Shown here: piece by piece, positions 1 to 7,225 of the stretch
How the letters are laid out: each line of letters starts with the position of its first letter
Position numbering within the stretch: position 1 is the stretch's first letter
Assembly: GCA_035291645.1 (NCBI GenBank)
Contig: DATDRQ010000389.1
Location: 1 to 18,727, forward strand
Direction: 5' to 3'
Source: DATDRQ01 sp035291645
GTDB lineage: Bacteria; Chloroflexota; Anaerolineae; Anaerolineales; UBA4823
DNA: 18,727 nucleotides
Notes under the pieces: model-generated
Databases searched by the model: none
Seen by the model: only the letters and a program-made list of their open reading frames with translations
Told to the model about the DNA's origin: nothing
Translations under genes and position numbers: made by a program

Positions 1-2
1 TG

Positions 3-77
3 CAGCGGCTCAAAGCCGAAGTAACTGCGGATAACGGGCGAATGGAGTTCGCCGAACATCCGGGCGAAACCGGGTAA
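3..77 (+). CDS. 3' end of an unknown gene (partial)
   Basis: An open frame enters from the left edge and ends at a TAA at 75-77, two bases before the ATG of the next gene. It gives about 24 residues that are hydrophilic and unrecognised, ending in HPGETG. The other two plus-strand frames stop at 22-24 and 32-34. The tight spacing fits the end of an upstream gene in the same operon, but so short a frame could be open by chance. Confidence 0.3.
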   Translation, partial: QRLKAEVTADNGRMEFAEHPGETG

Positions 78-79
78 CC

Positions 80-733
80 ATGGGCTGTGGATCGCTGTTA
101 GGCGACTTGTTCTACCTGACCGATGCGCTGATCGCGGGCTCATTTTCCGGGCAAGCTGCATTGTACCCATCTTCTTCCCCAGCATGGACGCAGGGTGCGG
201 GGGGCGATATTCGGGAAAATCTAAGCGCCCGCCTGTACCGGATGCAAGGGGAAGGCCTGATCAGCGAGGAAGTCTTCAGCGCGCTGCGGGCCCTGGCCGA
301 ACGGGGCCAGTTGCGCCCGGCTGACCTGGCCGTGCATCAGGCGCGCGCCAGGCGTGGTGTGACCGAAAGCGGCGATGCGGCCATCGGGAACGCCCTGCGC
401 GGCATCCGCTCAAGGCTCAACCAACTGGAGCAGGCCCGCACAGGCTCTGAGAAGGCCCTGGCCGATCTGGAAACCCGCCTGTCGGAACTGGATGAGCGCA
501 TAACGGTTAAAGACCAGGCAGCCCGCCAGGTCCTGGCCCAAGACGAAGATACCGCGCGCCTGCGTCTGGCCGAGAAGGTGGAACTCGTCAACAGCCAAGA
601 GCGACTGGCTACCCAGGCGCAGGCGCTGCGCGCCGATCTGGTACGGTTGGACGATCTGCGCACGCAGTTGGAAGCGAAATCTGCTGAACTGGAATCTGTG
701 CAGGCCCGGTCGGTTGCGGCACAGTTATTCTGA
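80..733 (+). CDS. PspA/IM30-like coiled-coil protein
   Basis: This 217-residue protein has a C-terminal two thirds (about residues 100-215) made of heptad-rich, Ala/Leu/Glu/Arg helix, with segments such as LNQLEQARTGSEKALADLE and RLAEKVELVNSQERLATQAQ. The pattern resembles the long hairpin of PspA/IM30 (ESCRT-III-like) membrane-protection proteins. PspA-family proteins coat stressed inner membranes; that role here is inference. The usual N-terminal amphipathic helix of PspA is not evident. The first 45 residues look unlike the rest, so the real start may lie further in, for example at the ATG at 242, before MQGEGLISEEV. No good ribosome site precedes 80. The next genes encode a membrane zinc-ribbon protein and an envelope two-component system, which suits an envelope-stress setting. 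A generic coiled-coil protein is the alternative. Confidence 0.7.
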   Translation: MGCGSLLGDLFYLTDALIAGSFSGQAALYPSSSPAWTQGAGGDIRENLSARLYRMQGEGLISEEVFSALRALAERGQLRPADLAVHQARARRGVTESGDAAIGNALRGIRSRLNQLEQARTGSEKALADLETRLSELDERITVKDQAARQVLAQDEDTARLRLAEKVELVNSQERLATQAQALRADLVRLDDLRTQLEAKSAELESVQARSVAAQLF

Positions 734-811
734 AAAATTGAGTTAGAACAGCTGCCGCAACCGCGTCAGCTGAACCGAGAGATGCTAAAATAAGATAGAA
801 AAGGTGTCCAA

Positions 812-1060
812 ATGATGATGGGTGTTGGATTTCTCTTTATGTTGGTGATCGGGCTGATCGTGATTGGCGCTCCCCTGCTGATCGTGGCTCTCGTCGCTGG
901 ATGGCTGCCCGGATTGCTCAAATCACAGTCTCGGCAGAAAGGCCGGCAAGCACCTCCGCCCTCCTCCGCATCGATATCTGTGCGCAATTGCCCTGCCTGC
1001 GGGCGAGGTGTGCAAGCGGATTGGAACGCTTGCCCTTCCTGTGGAGCAGCCCTGACCTGA
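812..1060 (+). CDS. Small membrane-anchored zinc-ribbon protein
   Basis: This 82-residue protein has one long hydrophobic helix (about residues 5-33, ending VALVAGWLPGLL). A basic, Ser/Pro-rich linker follows (37-55), then a C-terminal zinc ribbon with C60-P-A-C63-G and C74-P-S-C77-G. Proteins of this layout are common, usually unstudied, and often sit near membrane-stress or regulatory genes. No enzymatic domain is visible. The start is the first of three tandem ATG codons, preceded by AAAGGTG at 800-806. The stop lies 16 bp before the response-regulator gene, so co-transcription with the two-component system is likely. The ribbon could bind a protein or nucleic acid partner, but nothing shows which. 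Confidence 0.8.
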   Translation: MMMGVGFLFMLVIGLIVIGAPLLIVALVAGWLPGLLKSQSRQKGRQAPPPSSASISVRNCPACGRGVQADWNACPSCGAALT

Positions 1061-1076
1061 TCGAAACTGGTGGAGG

Positions 1077-1766
1077 ATGGCACAAAAGATCCTCGTCGTA
1101 GATGACGAACCCGAGATCGTGAAACTGGTGCGCGCCTATCTGGAGCGTGCCGGCTTTATCGTCGTTACCGCATACGAAGGCCAGCAGGCTTTGGCCGTCT
1201 TCCGGCATGAGCGGCCAAACCTGGTCGTCCTGGACCTAAACCTGCCAGGTATGGATGGCCTGGACGTTTGCCGGGTGATGCGCCGCGACGCGGATGTCCC
1301 GATTATTATGCTCACGGCACGCATCGAGGAGACCGACCGGCTGATCGGCCTGGAACTGGGTGCCGACGATTACGTTGTCAAACCCTTCAGCCCGCGCGAG
1401 ATCGTCGCCCGCGTTCGTGCCGTCCTCCGTCGCACCGAAGGAGTCCCGGTTCGTCCCAAAATGATCTCTGCAGCCGGCATCACGGTCGATCTGACCACAC
1501 GAATAGCTTCGATCAGTGGACAACCTCTCGACCTGACGACTATGGAGTTCGACCTGTTGGCAGTACTGGTTGGACACCCAGGGCTGGTTTTTACCCGGAT
1601 GCAACTGCTCGAACAGACGCAAGATGTCACCTACGAGGGTTACGAGCGGACGATCGACGTGCACGTCAAGAACCTGCGCAAAAAGCTCGGTGACGACTCG
1701 CAAAATCCACACTTCATCGAGACCGTGCGCGGTGTGGGATATCGCTTCCGCCCAGAGGATGTCTGA
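1077..1766 (+). CDS. OmpR/PhoB-family response regulator
   Basis: This 229-residue DNA-binding regulator is activated by phosphotransfer from a sensor kinase. The receiver domain (residues 4-115) shows the acidic pair D9/D10, the phospho-acceptor D53 in VVLDLNLPGMDG, T80 in IIMLTA and K102 in DDYVVKPF. The C-terminal winged helix (about 130-226) has the family signature, including TIDVHVKNLRKKLGDD and ETVRGVGYRF. Length is typical. A GGTGGAGG sequence abuts the ATG, which is closer than usual, but the N-terminus is canonical. The kinase gene overlaps or directly follows the stop, so the two form one transcriptional unit. The target genes are not identifiable here. Confidence 0.96.
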   Translation: MAQKILVVDDEPEIVKLVRAYLERAGFIVVTAYEGQQALAVFRHERPNLVVLDLNLPGMDGLDVCRVMRRDADVPIIMLTARIEETDRLIGLELGADDYVVKPFSPREIVARVRAVLRRTEGVPVRPKMISAAGITVDLTTRIASISGQPLDLTTMEFDLLAVLVGHPGLVFTRMQLLEQTQDVTYEGYERTIDVHVKNLRKKLGDDSQNPHFIETVRGVGYRFRPEDV

Positions 1767-1767
1767 G

Positions 1768-3273
1768 ATGCGCCACAGCTTGTGGACTCGGTTGATGAGC
1801 ATCCTTCTAAGTGTGATCGTGCTTGGCGTGATTGTCATGTTCATCAGCGTCAGGCTCTCCACTGCTGCGCATTTACGACGCAGGGTGCTCACAAGCGATG
1901 TAGCACAGGCCAATGCCTTGGCGACTTTATTGGCAGGATATTATTCTCAGAATGGAAATTGGGATGGTACTGAAGAATTCCTCGCGACTACGCCAAATCA
2001 CCTGGACGCACCATCTCCGAATAGCATGATGGGACCGGGGATAATGGGACCAGGGATGATGCTTAATTGGAGAGACTGGATGGGTCTAGCGCGCACCACC
2101 GGCCTGTTGGCTGACCGCGTCGTGGTGCTGGATTCGAACGGCAGGGTCGTGGCAGACACTGGAAATGCCAGCCTGGGTGAGCAACACCCTGCGCAACACC
2201 TCGAGAACGGGATACCTGTTCTCGTACAAGACAAGTTGGTCGGCACCGTGCTGGTCGGCTCGATGATCGAACCCGTGCTCAATCCTGCAGACAAAGATTT
2301 CTTGCGTTCCGTTAACTTCTCCATCTTGTTGTCCTCGCTCACCGTTGGTGTTCTGGCGTTGGTACTTGGCTCGCTTCTTTTCCGGCAGATCACCTCCCCG
2401 CTGCGAGCGCTATCACAGTCGGCACAGGCGATTGCTGATGGCGACTTTGGACGGCGTATTGATATCCGATCGGAGGATGAAATCGGGCGAGTGGCACGGT
2501 CCTTCAATCAGATGGCTGAAAGCCTGGCCCAGGCTGACGCCCAGCGGCGCAATATGATCGCCGACATCGCCCACGAGCTGCGCACGCCCCTGACGGTGGT
2601 CCAGGGCAATCTCGAGGCGCTGATGGACGGCGTATACGACCTGACGCCGGAGAACGTGGCTGCCATCCATAAGCAAAGCGTCGTGCTCAGCCGGCTGGTG
2701 GCTGACCTGCGCGACCTGGCGCTAGCCGAAGCTGGCCAGCTGCGTCTGGATATGAAGTCGATCGCTTTAGAAGACCTGATCGTTCAGGCGAGTGAGGGAT
2801 TAGATGTTCAGGCGAGTGAGAAGAATATCCAGTTGAAAATTGAGACTGCCGAGAACCTGCCCAATGTCGAGGCGGACGAACAGCGCATCATACAGGTGTT
2901 ATTCAACTTAATATCCAACGCGTTGCGCCATACCCCGGTTGGTGGGACGATCACCATCAGTGCCGAGCTACGCGATGGGCGCGTGCTGGTCAGTGTACGC
3001 GACACGGGAAAAGGTATCTCCCCCGAGGATTTGCCGCACGTCTTCGAGCGCTTCTACCGCGCCGACCGCTCACGGGCACGCTCTACCGGAGGATCGGGAT
3101 TAGGTTTGACAATTTCCAAACAGATTGTCGAACTCCATGGGGGAAAGATCTGGGCGCAGAGCTGGCTGGGAGTTGGCTCAACGTTCACTTTCAGCTTACT
3201 ACCTATGGCTCAATCTCCCCGCCACTCGCTTCCCGTTCCCCACACATCTGACCTCAATGTGGAAGGTGATTGA
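1768..3273 (+). CDS. Membrane sensor histidine kinase with Met-rich sensor domain
   Basis: This is a 501-residue BaeS/PhoR-like kinase, partner of the regulator at 1077. Order: membrane helix 1 (about 10-30), extracytoplasmic domain (31-180), helix 2 (about 184-205), HAMP (206-258), HisKA with H269 in IADIAHELRTPL, and HATPase with an N box (LFNLISNALRH), a G1 box (VRDTGKGI) and a G2 box (GGSGLGL). The sensor domain contains a short Met/Gly/Pro stretch (87-98, MMGPGIMGPGMM), suggestive of soft-metal or redox sensing, though this is inference. I chose the ATG at 1768 because AGAGG at 1754-1758 gives 9-nt spacing. An ATG at 1759 would overlap the regulator stop by 8 bp. A longer frame back to 1570 only shadows the regulator gene. 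The stop TGA is followed in the same frame by a PIN-domain remnant. Confidence 0.93.
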   Translation: MRHSLWTRLMSILLSVIVLGVIVMFISVRLSTAAHLRRRVLTSDVAQANALATLLAGYYSQNGNWDGTEEFLATTPNHLDAPSPNSMMGPGIMGPGMMLNWRDWMGLARTTGLLADRVVVLDSNGRVVADTGNASLGEQHPAQHLENGIPVLVQDKLVGTVLVGSMIEPVLNPADKDFLRSVNFSILLSSLTVGVLALVLGSLLFRQITSPLRALSQSAQAIADGDFGRRIDIRSEDEIGRVARSFNQMAESLAQADAQRRNMIADIAHELRTPLTVVQGNLEALMDGVYDLTPENVAAIHKQSVVLSRLVADLRDLALAEAGQLRLDMKSIALEDLIVQASEGLDVQASEKNIQLKIETAENLPNVEADEQRIIQVLFNLISNALRHTPVGGTITISAELRDGRVLVSVRDTGKGISPEDLPHVFERFYRADRSRARSTGGSGLGLTISKQIVELHGGKIWAQSWLGVGSTFTFSLLPMAQSPRHSLPVPHTSDLNVEGD

Positions 3274-3630
3274 AAGCGATGGTTCGCTGAAACAGGCCGC
3301 TTTTCCTGGGCGACTTGTCCAATCACGGAAAATGGCTTCATGCGAATCGCCAGCCATCCTAAATATCCGAACAGGCCTGGGGATGTACCCGCCGTGCTGG
3401 CGTTCCTGCGCCAATTTTGCGCCGCGGAAGGGCACCAGTTTTGGATAGAAGATATCAGTATCCGGGATTTGCTGGGCGCCGGCGTGCTTATTCCCCACAA
3501 TCAGATCACGGATGCTTATCTGCTTGGCTTGGCCGTTCACAAGGGCGGCGAACTGGCTTCCTTGGACCAACACGTCCAGGTCGAGGCAGTTCAAAAAGGG
3601 AGGAGCGCCCTGGAATCGATCCCATCCTGA
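3274..3630 (+). pseudogene. N-terminally truncated PIN-domain (VapC-like) toxin gene
   Basis: Translated in the frame directly after the kinase stop, this region reads KRWFAETGRFSWATCPITEN, then GFMRIASHPKYPNRPG, and later QITDAYLLGLAVHKGGELAS before LDQ. These are the middle and C-terminal parts of the PIN/VapC ribonuclease fold. The acidic residues after PIT (E), in ITDAYL (D) and in ASLDQ (D) are kept. The N-terminal strand with the first catalytic Asp (normally something like LLDVNVL) and about 30-40 residues are missing. No VapB antitoxin is upstream; the DNA there codes for the kinase. An internal ATG at 3340 could give a 96-residue protein, but it would lack the active-site Asp and also the Glu before it. 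A dead toxin gene is the simplest reading. Confidence 0.72.
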
Positions 3631-3763
3631 GCTTCGTGTGAACGTGGGTCATGGTCTGCTCCTCCTGATGAGGCTCTTTCTACCATGACCAGTTCACTTT
3701 TGATGTTCGACCCGGTTCGCTTTTGAACGTTGAATGGTTCATTTTTCAAGTTTGGTTCACACA
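3631..3763 (-). mobile_element. Remnant end of an IS21-like element
   Basis: Read on the minus strand, the sequence begins TGTGTGAACC at 3763 and runs through repeated GAACC-type units. It then reaches a strong ribosome site (AGGAGGAG, complement of 3659-3666) six bases before an ATG at 3652-3650. That ATG opens only 48 codons (MTHVHTKLRMGSIPGR...) and stops at 3508-3506 inside the PIN remnant, so its gene is gone. IS21-family ends carry several transposase-binding repeats about 20 bp apart and begin with TG, with istA about 100 bp inside. The layout fits that, but no transposase sequence remains to confirm the family. Confidence 0.42.
3691..3761. repeat. Tandem ~22-bp GTTCA(C/G/T)TTTT repeats
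   Basis: Units GTTCACTTTT (from 3692), GTTCGCTTTT (3715), GTTCATTTTT (3737) and GTTCACA (3755) follow each other at 23, 22 and 18 bp, about two helical turns. A 9-bp inverted repeat (GGTCATGGT at 3647-3655, ACCATGACC at 3682-3690) lies just inside. The repeats look like transposase-binding sites of an IS end. Confidence 0.55.
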
Positions 3764-3776
3764 GAGCGACTCCCTC

Positions 3777-3805
3777 TTGACAGAACCGGGCTTAATTGAT
3801 ATCTT
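3777..3805 (+). promoter_or_regulatory. Sigma70-type promoter for the secreted protein gene
   Basis: A perfect TTGACA (3777-3782) is separated by 17 bp from TATCTT (3800-3805). Transcription would start near 3812, giving a leader of about 105 nt. The box lies just outside the IS-like remnant. Confidence 0.5.
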
Positions 3806-3849
3806 ATCTCTGCTTAATCTACCCCATCTCTCTAAACCGAATAATTTAT

Positions 3850-3876
3850 GGCATGCAAACGGGAGGCATGCATGCC
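3850..3876 (+). other. Leader hairpin / 12-bp palindrome
   Basis: GGCATGC (3850-3856) can pair with GCATGCC (3870-3876). The right side is also a perfect 12-bp palindrome, GGCATGCATGCC (3865-3876). It lies in the predicted 5' leader, about 25 nt before the ribosome site. It could affect mRNA stability or bind a dimeric protein; nothing shows which. Confidence 0.3.
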
Positions 3877-3917
3877 GGTTCAATTCCGATCAACTTGCCA
3901 TTCAATTGGAGGGAACT

Positions 3918-5711
3918 ATGAAGCAGTGGATTCGAATGGATCGCCTCGGGCGATCTTTCCTAAGTCTTATGGCGATCGTGATGCTCCTGACGTCGGTCCA
4001 GGCGACGAACGCTGCGCCGCGCGCCCAAAAGCCGGAGCGCGGCCCGAAGTTCACCGAGGCCGTCGCCTTTGACAAGACGGCCTCGCTGCGCGATATGGCG
4101 CAGGCGGCCGCGGCCAGCCAGGCGCCGCGCCAGTCCTCGAAATTGCGACAGATCCGCCCGGAGCGCGGGCGCGTTCCGAGAGACCGGGGCTACTCCGGCG
4201 ACGGCGCACTCCAGTCAGACGCTCAGGGGAGCTCCTCGTCGGGGCTTCCCGCAGCCGCGATCAACGCCCCGCTGGCCAACTTCGAGGGGCTGAGTAACGT
4301 GGATAACTTTAACATCTTCGGCTTCCGGGTCAACCCCCCGGACCCGAACGGCGACGTCGGACCCAATCACTACGTCGAGATGATCAACCTGGTCTTCGGC
4401 GTATACGACAAGCAGGGCAACCTGCTGCTCGGGCCGGTCGACACCGGCACGCTGTGGGCCGGCTTTGCCATCCCGGACTGCACCGACCCCTCGGGCGACC
4501 CGATCGTGCTCTACGACCAGACCACCGACCGCTGGCTGCTCAGCCAGTTCACTACTCGCTTCACTGACGATCCGCAGAATGACGTCTTCTACAACTGCGT
4601 GGCCATCTCGCAGACCGGCGACCCCACCGGGGCCTACTACCGCTATGCCTTCACCTCCGGGAATTTCTTCCCCGACTACCCCAAGTACGGGGTCTGGTCG
4701 AACTCCTACCTGCTGACCTCGCGCGATTTCGGACCCACGGTCGAGTACGGCATCAGCGTGTACGCCCTGGAGAAGAACAAGATGGTTAACGGCCTGGCCA
4801 AGGCGCGCGCCGTGCAGTTCTTCCTGGACGGGAATGACCCGGAGATTCTGCCGCTGGTCGGCGACGGGCTGCTCCCGGCCGATCTGGACGGCAACCGCCG
4901 CCCGAAGGATGGCGCACCGGCTCCCATCGTCGGCACCCAGGATGATGGCGCCGGCTACGGCGCGACCTTCGACGCCCTCAACATCTGGGAGCTCTCTGTG
5001 CAGTGGCGCTCCACCCCCACGGCCTCGCTCGAGCTGAAGACGCAGCTTCCGGTCGCTTCGTTTGACTCGATCTTCCCCTGCGGACCAAGCCGTGGCTGCA
5101 TCCCGCAGCCGGGCATCACCAACCCGGACCAGTACGTGGACATCCTGTCCTACCGGCAGCGCCCGACCTGGCGGCTGGCCTACCGCAACTTCGGCACTTA
5201 CGAGACCATGGTCACCAACCAGTCGGTCGAAGCCCTGCCCGGGGTGGCCGGCGTGCGCTGGTACGAGATCCGCAAGACCAACGGCGTGTACTCGCTCCAC
5301 CAGCAGGGCACCTACGCTCCTGGTGACGGCGTGCACCGCTGGATGGGCAGCGTCGCCATGGACAAACGGGGCAATATCGCCGCAGGATACAGCGTGTCCA
5401 ACGGGACCGACGTCTACCCTGGCATCCGCTACACGGGCCGCCTGGCGGGCGACCCGCCCGGCCAGATGACCCAGGGCGAGGGCGTGATCATGAACGGCTC
5501 AGGTGTGCAGACGACCACCAACTCGCGCTGGGGCGATTACACCTCGATGAACATCGACCCGGTGGATGACTGTACGTTCTGGTATGTGAATGAGTACTAC
5601 GAGGTAAGCGGGCTGCCGCTTCCCCTCCCGCCTCCGCCATTACCCCCACCCGGAACGACTGCGCCCTGGCAGACGCGCATCGCCAGCTTCAAGCTGCCGG
5701 GCTGCAAATAG
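3918..5711 (+). CDS. Secreted protein of unknown function
   Basis: This 597-residue protein has a Sec signal peptide: basic start MKQWIRMDRLGR, hydrophobic SFLSLMAIVMLLTSV, probable cleavage near ATNA-AP. A basic, Gln/Arg/Ala-rich low-complexity stretch follows (about 35-105). The main domain then starts around NAPLANFEGL and contains NPPDPNGDVGPNHYVEMIN, a segment I associate with large exported bacterial proteins of undefined function. Repeated aromatic/Gly strands suggest an all-beta, possibly propeller-like fold, which is inference. The mature chain has six cysteines (in PDC, YNC, FPC, RGC, DDC and PGC), enough for three disulfides. A Pro-rich linker (LPLPLPPPPLPPPG) precedes a short tail ending LPGCK. 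No sorting motif or catalytic signature was found. Start: GGAGGG sits 5 nt before this ATG, and the upstream extension to 3723 lacks coding character. It is flanked by its own promoter and terminator. Confidence 0.9.
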   Translation: MKQWIRMDRLGRSFLSLMAIVMLLTSVQATNAAPRAQKPERGPKFTEAVAFDKTASLRDMAQAAAASQAPRQSSKLRQIRPERGRVPRDRGYSGDGALQSDAQGSSSSGLPAAAINAPLANFEGLSNVDNFNIFGFRVNPPDPNGDVGPNHYVEMINLVFGVYDKQGNLLLGPVDTGTLWAGFAIPDCTDPSGDPIVLYDQTTDRWLLSQFTTRFTDDPQNDVFYNCVAISQTGDPTGAYYRYAFTSGNFFPDYPKYGVWSNSYLLTSRDFGPTVEYGISVYALEKNKMVNGLAKARAVQFFLDGNDPEILPLVGDGLLPADLDGNRRPKDGAPAPIVGTQDDGAGYGATFDALNIWELSVQWRSTPTASLELKTQLPVASFDSIFPCGPSRGCIPQPGITNPDQYVDILSYRQRPTWRLAYRNFGTYETMVTNQSVEALPGVAGVRWYEIRKTNGVYSLHQQGTYAPGDGVHRWMGSVAMDKRGNIAAGYSVSNGTDVYPGIRYTGRLAGDPPGQMTQGEGVIMNGSGVQTTTNSRWGDYTSMNIDPVDDCTFWYVNEYYEVSGLPLPLPPPPLPPPGTTAPWQTRIASFKLPGCK

Positions 5712-5795
5712 GGACTGTCTGCAAACGGCTGAATGTCTTTGCGAGGCCCGATTTTTGAGCCGAAGCAATCTCAGCCTGAGAGAGATGGGCAACCG

Positions 5796-5832
5796 GACCG
5801 GCGCAGGAACTCCCCCTGCGCCGGTCGCTTTA
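5796..5832 (+). terminator. Rho-independent terminator after the secreted protein gene
   Basis: A perfect 12-bp stem (GACCGGCGCAGG 5796-5807, CCTGCGCCGGTC 5815-5826) with a 7-nt loop is followed by GCTTTATTTA. It lies 84 bp after the stop codon. Confidence 0.8.
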
Positions 5833-5843
5833 TTTAGGGATTC

Positions 5844-5930
5844 AACGCAAAGCCGCGAAGAAGCAAAGACGGAAAGAGAACAATTCTAATTTTACGTTTA
5901 CGTCCTTGCAAACCTTTGCGTCTTTGCGTT
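5844..5930. repeat. Imperfect ~35-bp inverted repeat of the AACGCAAAG type
   Basis: AACGCAAAG (5844-5852) pairs perfectly with CTTTGCGTT (5922-5930). The similarity continues inward: the left arm (5844-about 5877) and the reverse complement of the right arm (about 5896-5930) align over some 33 bases with a two-base indel and a few mismatches, around an AT-rich centre. It could be a non-autonomous repeat or a structured RNA leader, because it lies directly before the adaptor gene. Confidence 0.6.
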
Positions 5931-5944
5931 AATTTCTATATAAT
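5916..5944 (+). promoter_or_regulatory. Possible promoter for the adaptor gene
   Basis: A perfect TATAAT (5939-5944) has TTGCGT (5916-5921) 17 bp upstream, a poor -35 that falls within the right arm of the inverted repeat. The start would lie near 5951, leaving a leader of about 13 nt that still contains GAGGAG. Confidence 0.38.
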
Positions 5945-5963
5945 ATCAACGAGGAGAATTGTT

Positions 5964-7184
5964 ATGTCCCGCAACATGATCACATTCATACTGCTGCTGT
6001 TCGGTGGACTCCTGATTGTGGGGTGCGGTGGAGGTCCTGCCCCTGAAGCCGATGCGACCGAGGTGCCTATCACCGTGGCGGATACCCAGATCGTCGCCGA
6101 AGGCCGCGTCGTGCCGCGCGATTCGGTCGAGCTATCCTTCTTCGTCGCCGGACAGGTCGACGAGGTGCTGGCCGGAGAAGGGGATGTGGTCAACAAGGGG
6201 GATGTGCTCGCCCGCCTGGGGGACCGCGAGCAGTTCGAATCCCAGCTGGCGGCTGCGCAGCTGGAACTGACCGCCGCCCAGCAGGAGCAGACGGCTGCCG
6301 ATCAGGACCTGCAGAACCTCTACGATGACCTGCCCACCGCCCAAACCCAGGCCCTGGAGACGCTCAAGAACGCCCGCAAAGAGCTGGACGACGCCCAGCG
6401 CAGCTACAACTCCTTGAATTCGATCTCCGATCAGGTCGATCTGGACGCCGCCAAGGCGCAGGTCGTTCTGGCCCGCGAAGCCCTGGACCAGGCTATGGAA
6501 GACTTCGAGCCGTACGAGAACAAGCCGGAGGACAACCTGGCGCGCGCCACCTTCATGGCCCGCCTGGCAGTCGCCCGGAACGCCTACGACCGGGTCGTGG
6601 AGCAGCTCAACCGCCTCGAAGGCCTGGTGGGCAGCGACTTCGACATCGCCCAGGCCAAGACCCGCCTGGATATCGCCACGACGCGCCTGGAGCAGTCCGA
6701 GAAAGACTACGCCGAGATCGAGGACGCTCCCGACCCGGATGCCATCATCCTGGCTCAGAAACGCGTCGAGACCGCCCAGACCCGCCTGACCGCGGCCGAT
6801 TCGGCGGTCGCCTCCGCCGAGGCCGCCCTGGATAACCTGGAACTGGTCGCCACCCTGGATGGCACCGTCACCCGCATGGACCTGATCCCCGGGCAGGACG
6901 TCGCCCCCGGCGCCCCGGTCGCCCAACTGGCCGATTTCTCCCAGTGGTACGTCGAGACCGACAACCTGACCGAGATCGAAGTAGTGGATGTCAGCGCCGG
7001 ACAGCGGGTAACGATCATACCGGACGCGCTGCCGGACGTCGAACTGACCGGCTCGGTGGATAAGATCGCCAACTATTTCGAGGAAAAACGTGGCGATATC
7101 ACCTACACCGTCCGCATCCTGGTAAACGACGCCGACCCGCGCCTGCGTTGGGGGATGACGGTGGTGACCAACTTTGAAAAGTAG
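5964..7184 (+). CDS. HlyD/MacA-type membrane-fusion lipoprotein
   Basis: This 406-residue periplasmic-adaptor-like protein is of the kind that links inner-membrane exporters to the outside. Residues 1-21 are a lipoprotein signal with lipobox LIVGC (C21). A biotinyl-lipoyl-like half follows (SVELSFFVAGQVDEVLAGEG, then DVVNKGDVLARLGD). A long Ala/Gln/Glu coiled coil spans about 75-270. The second lipoyl half (LVATLDGTVTRMDLIPGQDV) and a beta-barrel/membrane-proximal region ending LRWGMTVVTNFEK complete the fold. Start: GAGGAG lies 8 nt upstream, and the frame before it is intergenic. Such adaptors are usually encoded with a MacB-like ABC exporter. Here a terminator follows and no exporter gene is adjacent, so its partner must be elsewhere. 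In a single-membrane (monoderm) Chloroflexota cell it would be anchored on the outer face of the membrane; this is inference. Confidence 0.92.
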   Translation: MSRNMITFILLLFGGLLIVGCGGGPAPEADATEVPITVADTQIVAEGRVVPRDSVELSFFVAGQVDEVLAGEGDVVNKGDVLARLGDREQFESQLAAAQLELTAAQQEQTAADQDLQNLYDDLPTAQTQALETLKNARKELDDAQRSYNSLNSISDQVDLDAAKAQVVLAREALDQAMEDFEPYENKPEDNLARATFMARLAVARNAYDRVVEQLNRLEGLVGSDFDIAQAKTRLDIATTRLEQSEKDYAEIEDAPDPDAIILAQKRVETAQTRLTAADSAVASAEAALDNLELVATLDGTVTRMDLIPGQDVAPGAPVAQLADFSQWYVETDNLTEIEVVDVSAGQRVTIIPDALPDVELTGSVDKIANYFEEKRGDITYTVRILVNDADPRLRWGMTVVTNFEK

Positions 7185-7225
7185 CACGTTTCCAACTTGC
7201 CCCTTCGCCTGTCTTTAAACGCACG

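Noticed and set aside
1570..1767. Extension of the kinase frame upstream to 1570.
   Set aside because: It overlaps the winged-helix domain of the regulator and looks non-coding; AGAGG before 1768 supports the short start.
3125..3448. 107-codon frame spanning the kinase end and PIN remnant.
   Set aside because: It is out of frame with both recognisable proteins and carries no domain.
3691..3763. Repeats considered as a CRISPR array.
   Set aside because: Units are only about 10 bp of conserved sequence with 18-23 bp period and no spacers; the pattern fits an IS end.
4215..5336. 373-codon open frame on the minus strand.
   Set aside because: It lies fully opposite the secreted protein gene, lacks a recognisable domain and is explained by high GC at third positions.
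6132..7187. 351-codon minus-strand frame rich in Gly, Val, Gln and Asp.
   Set aside because: It is a shadow of the coiled-coil adaptor gene, with composition set by the antisense of Ala/Gln/Leu codons.
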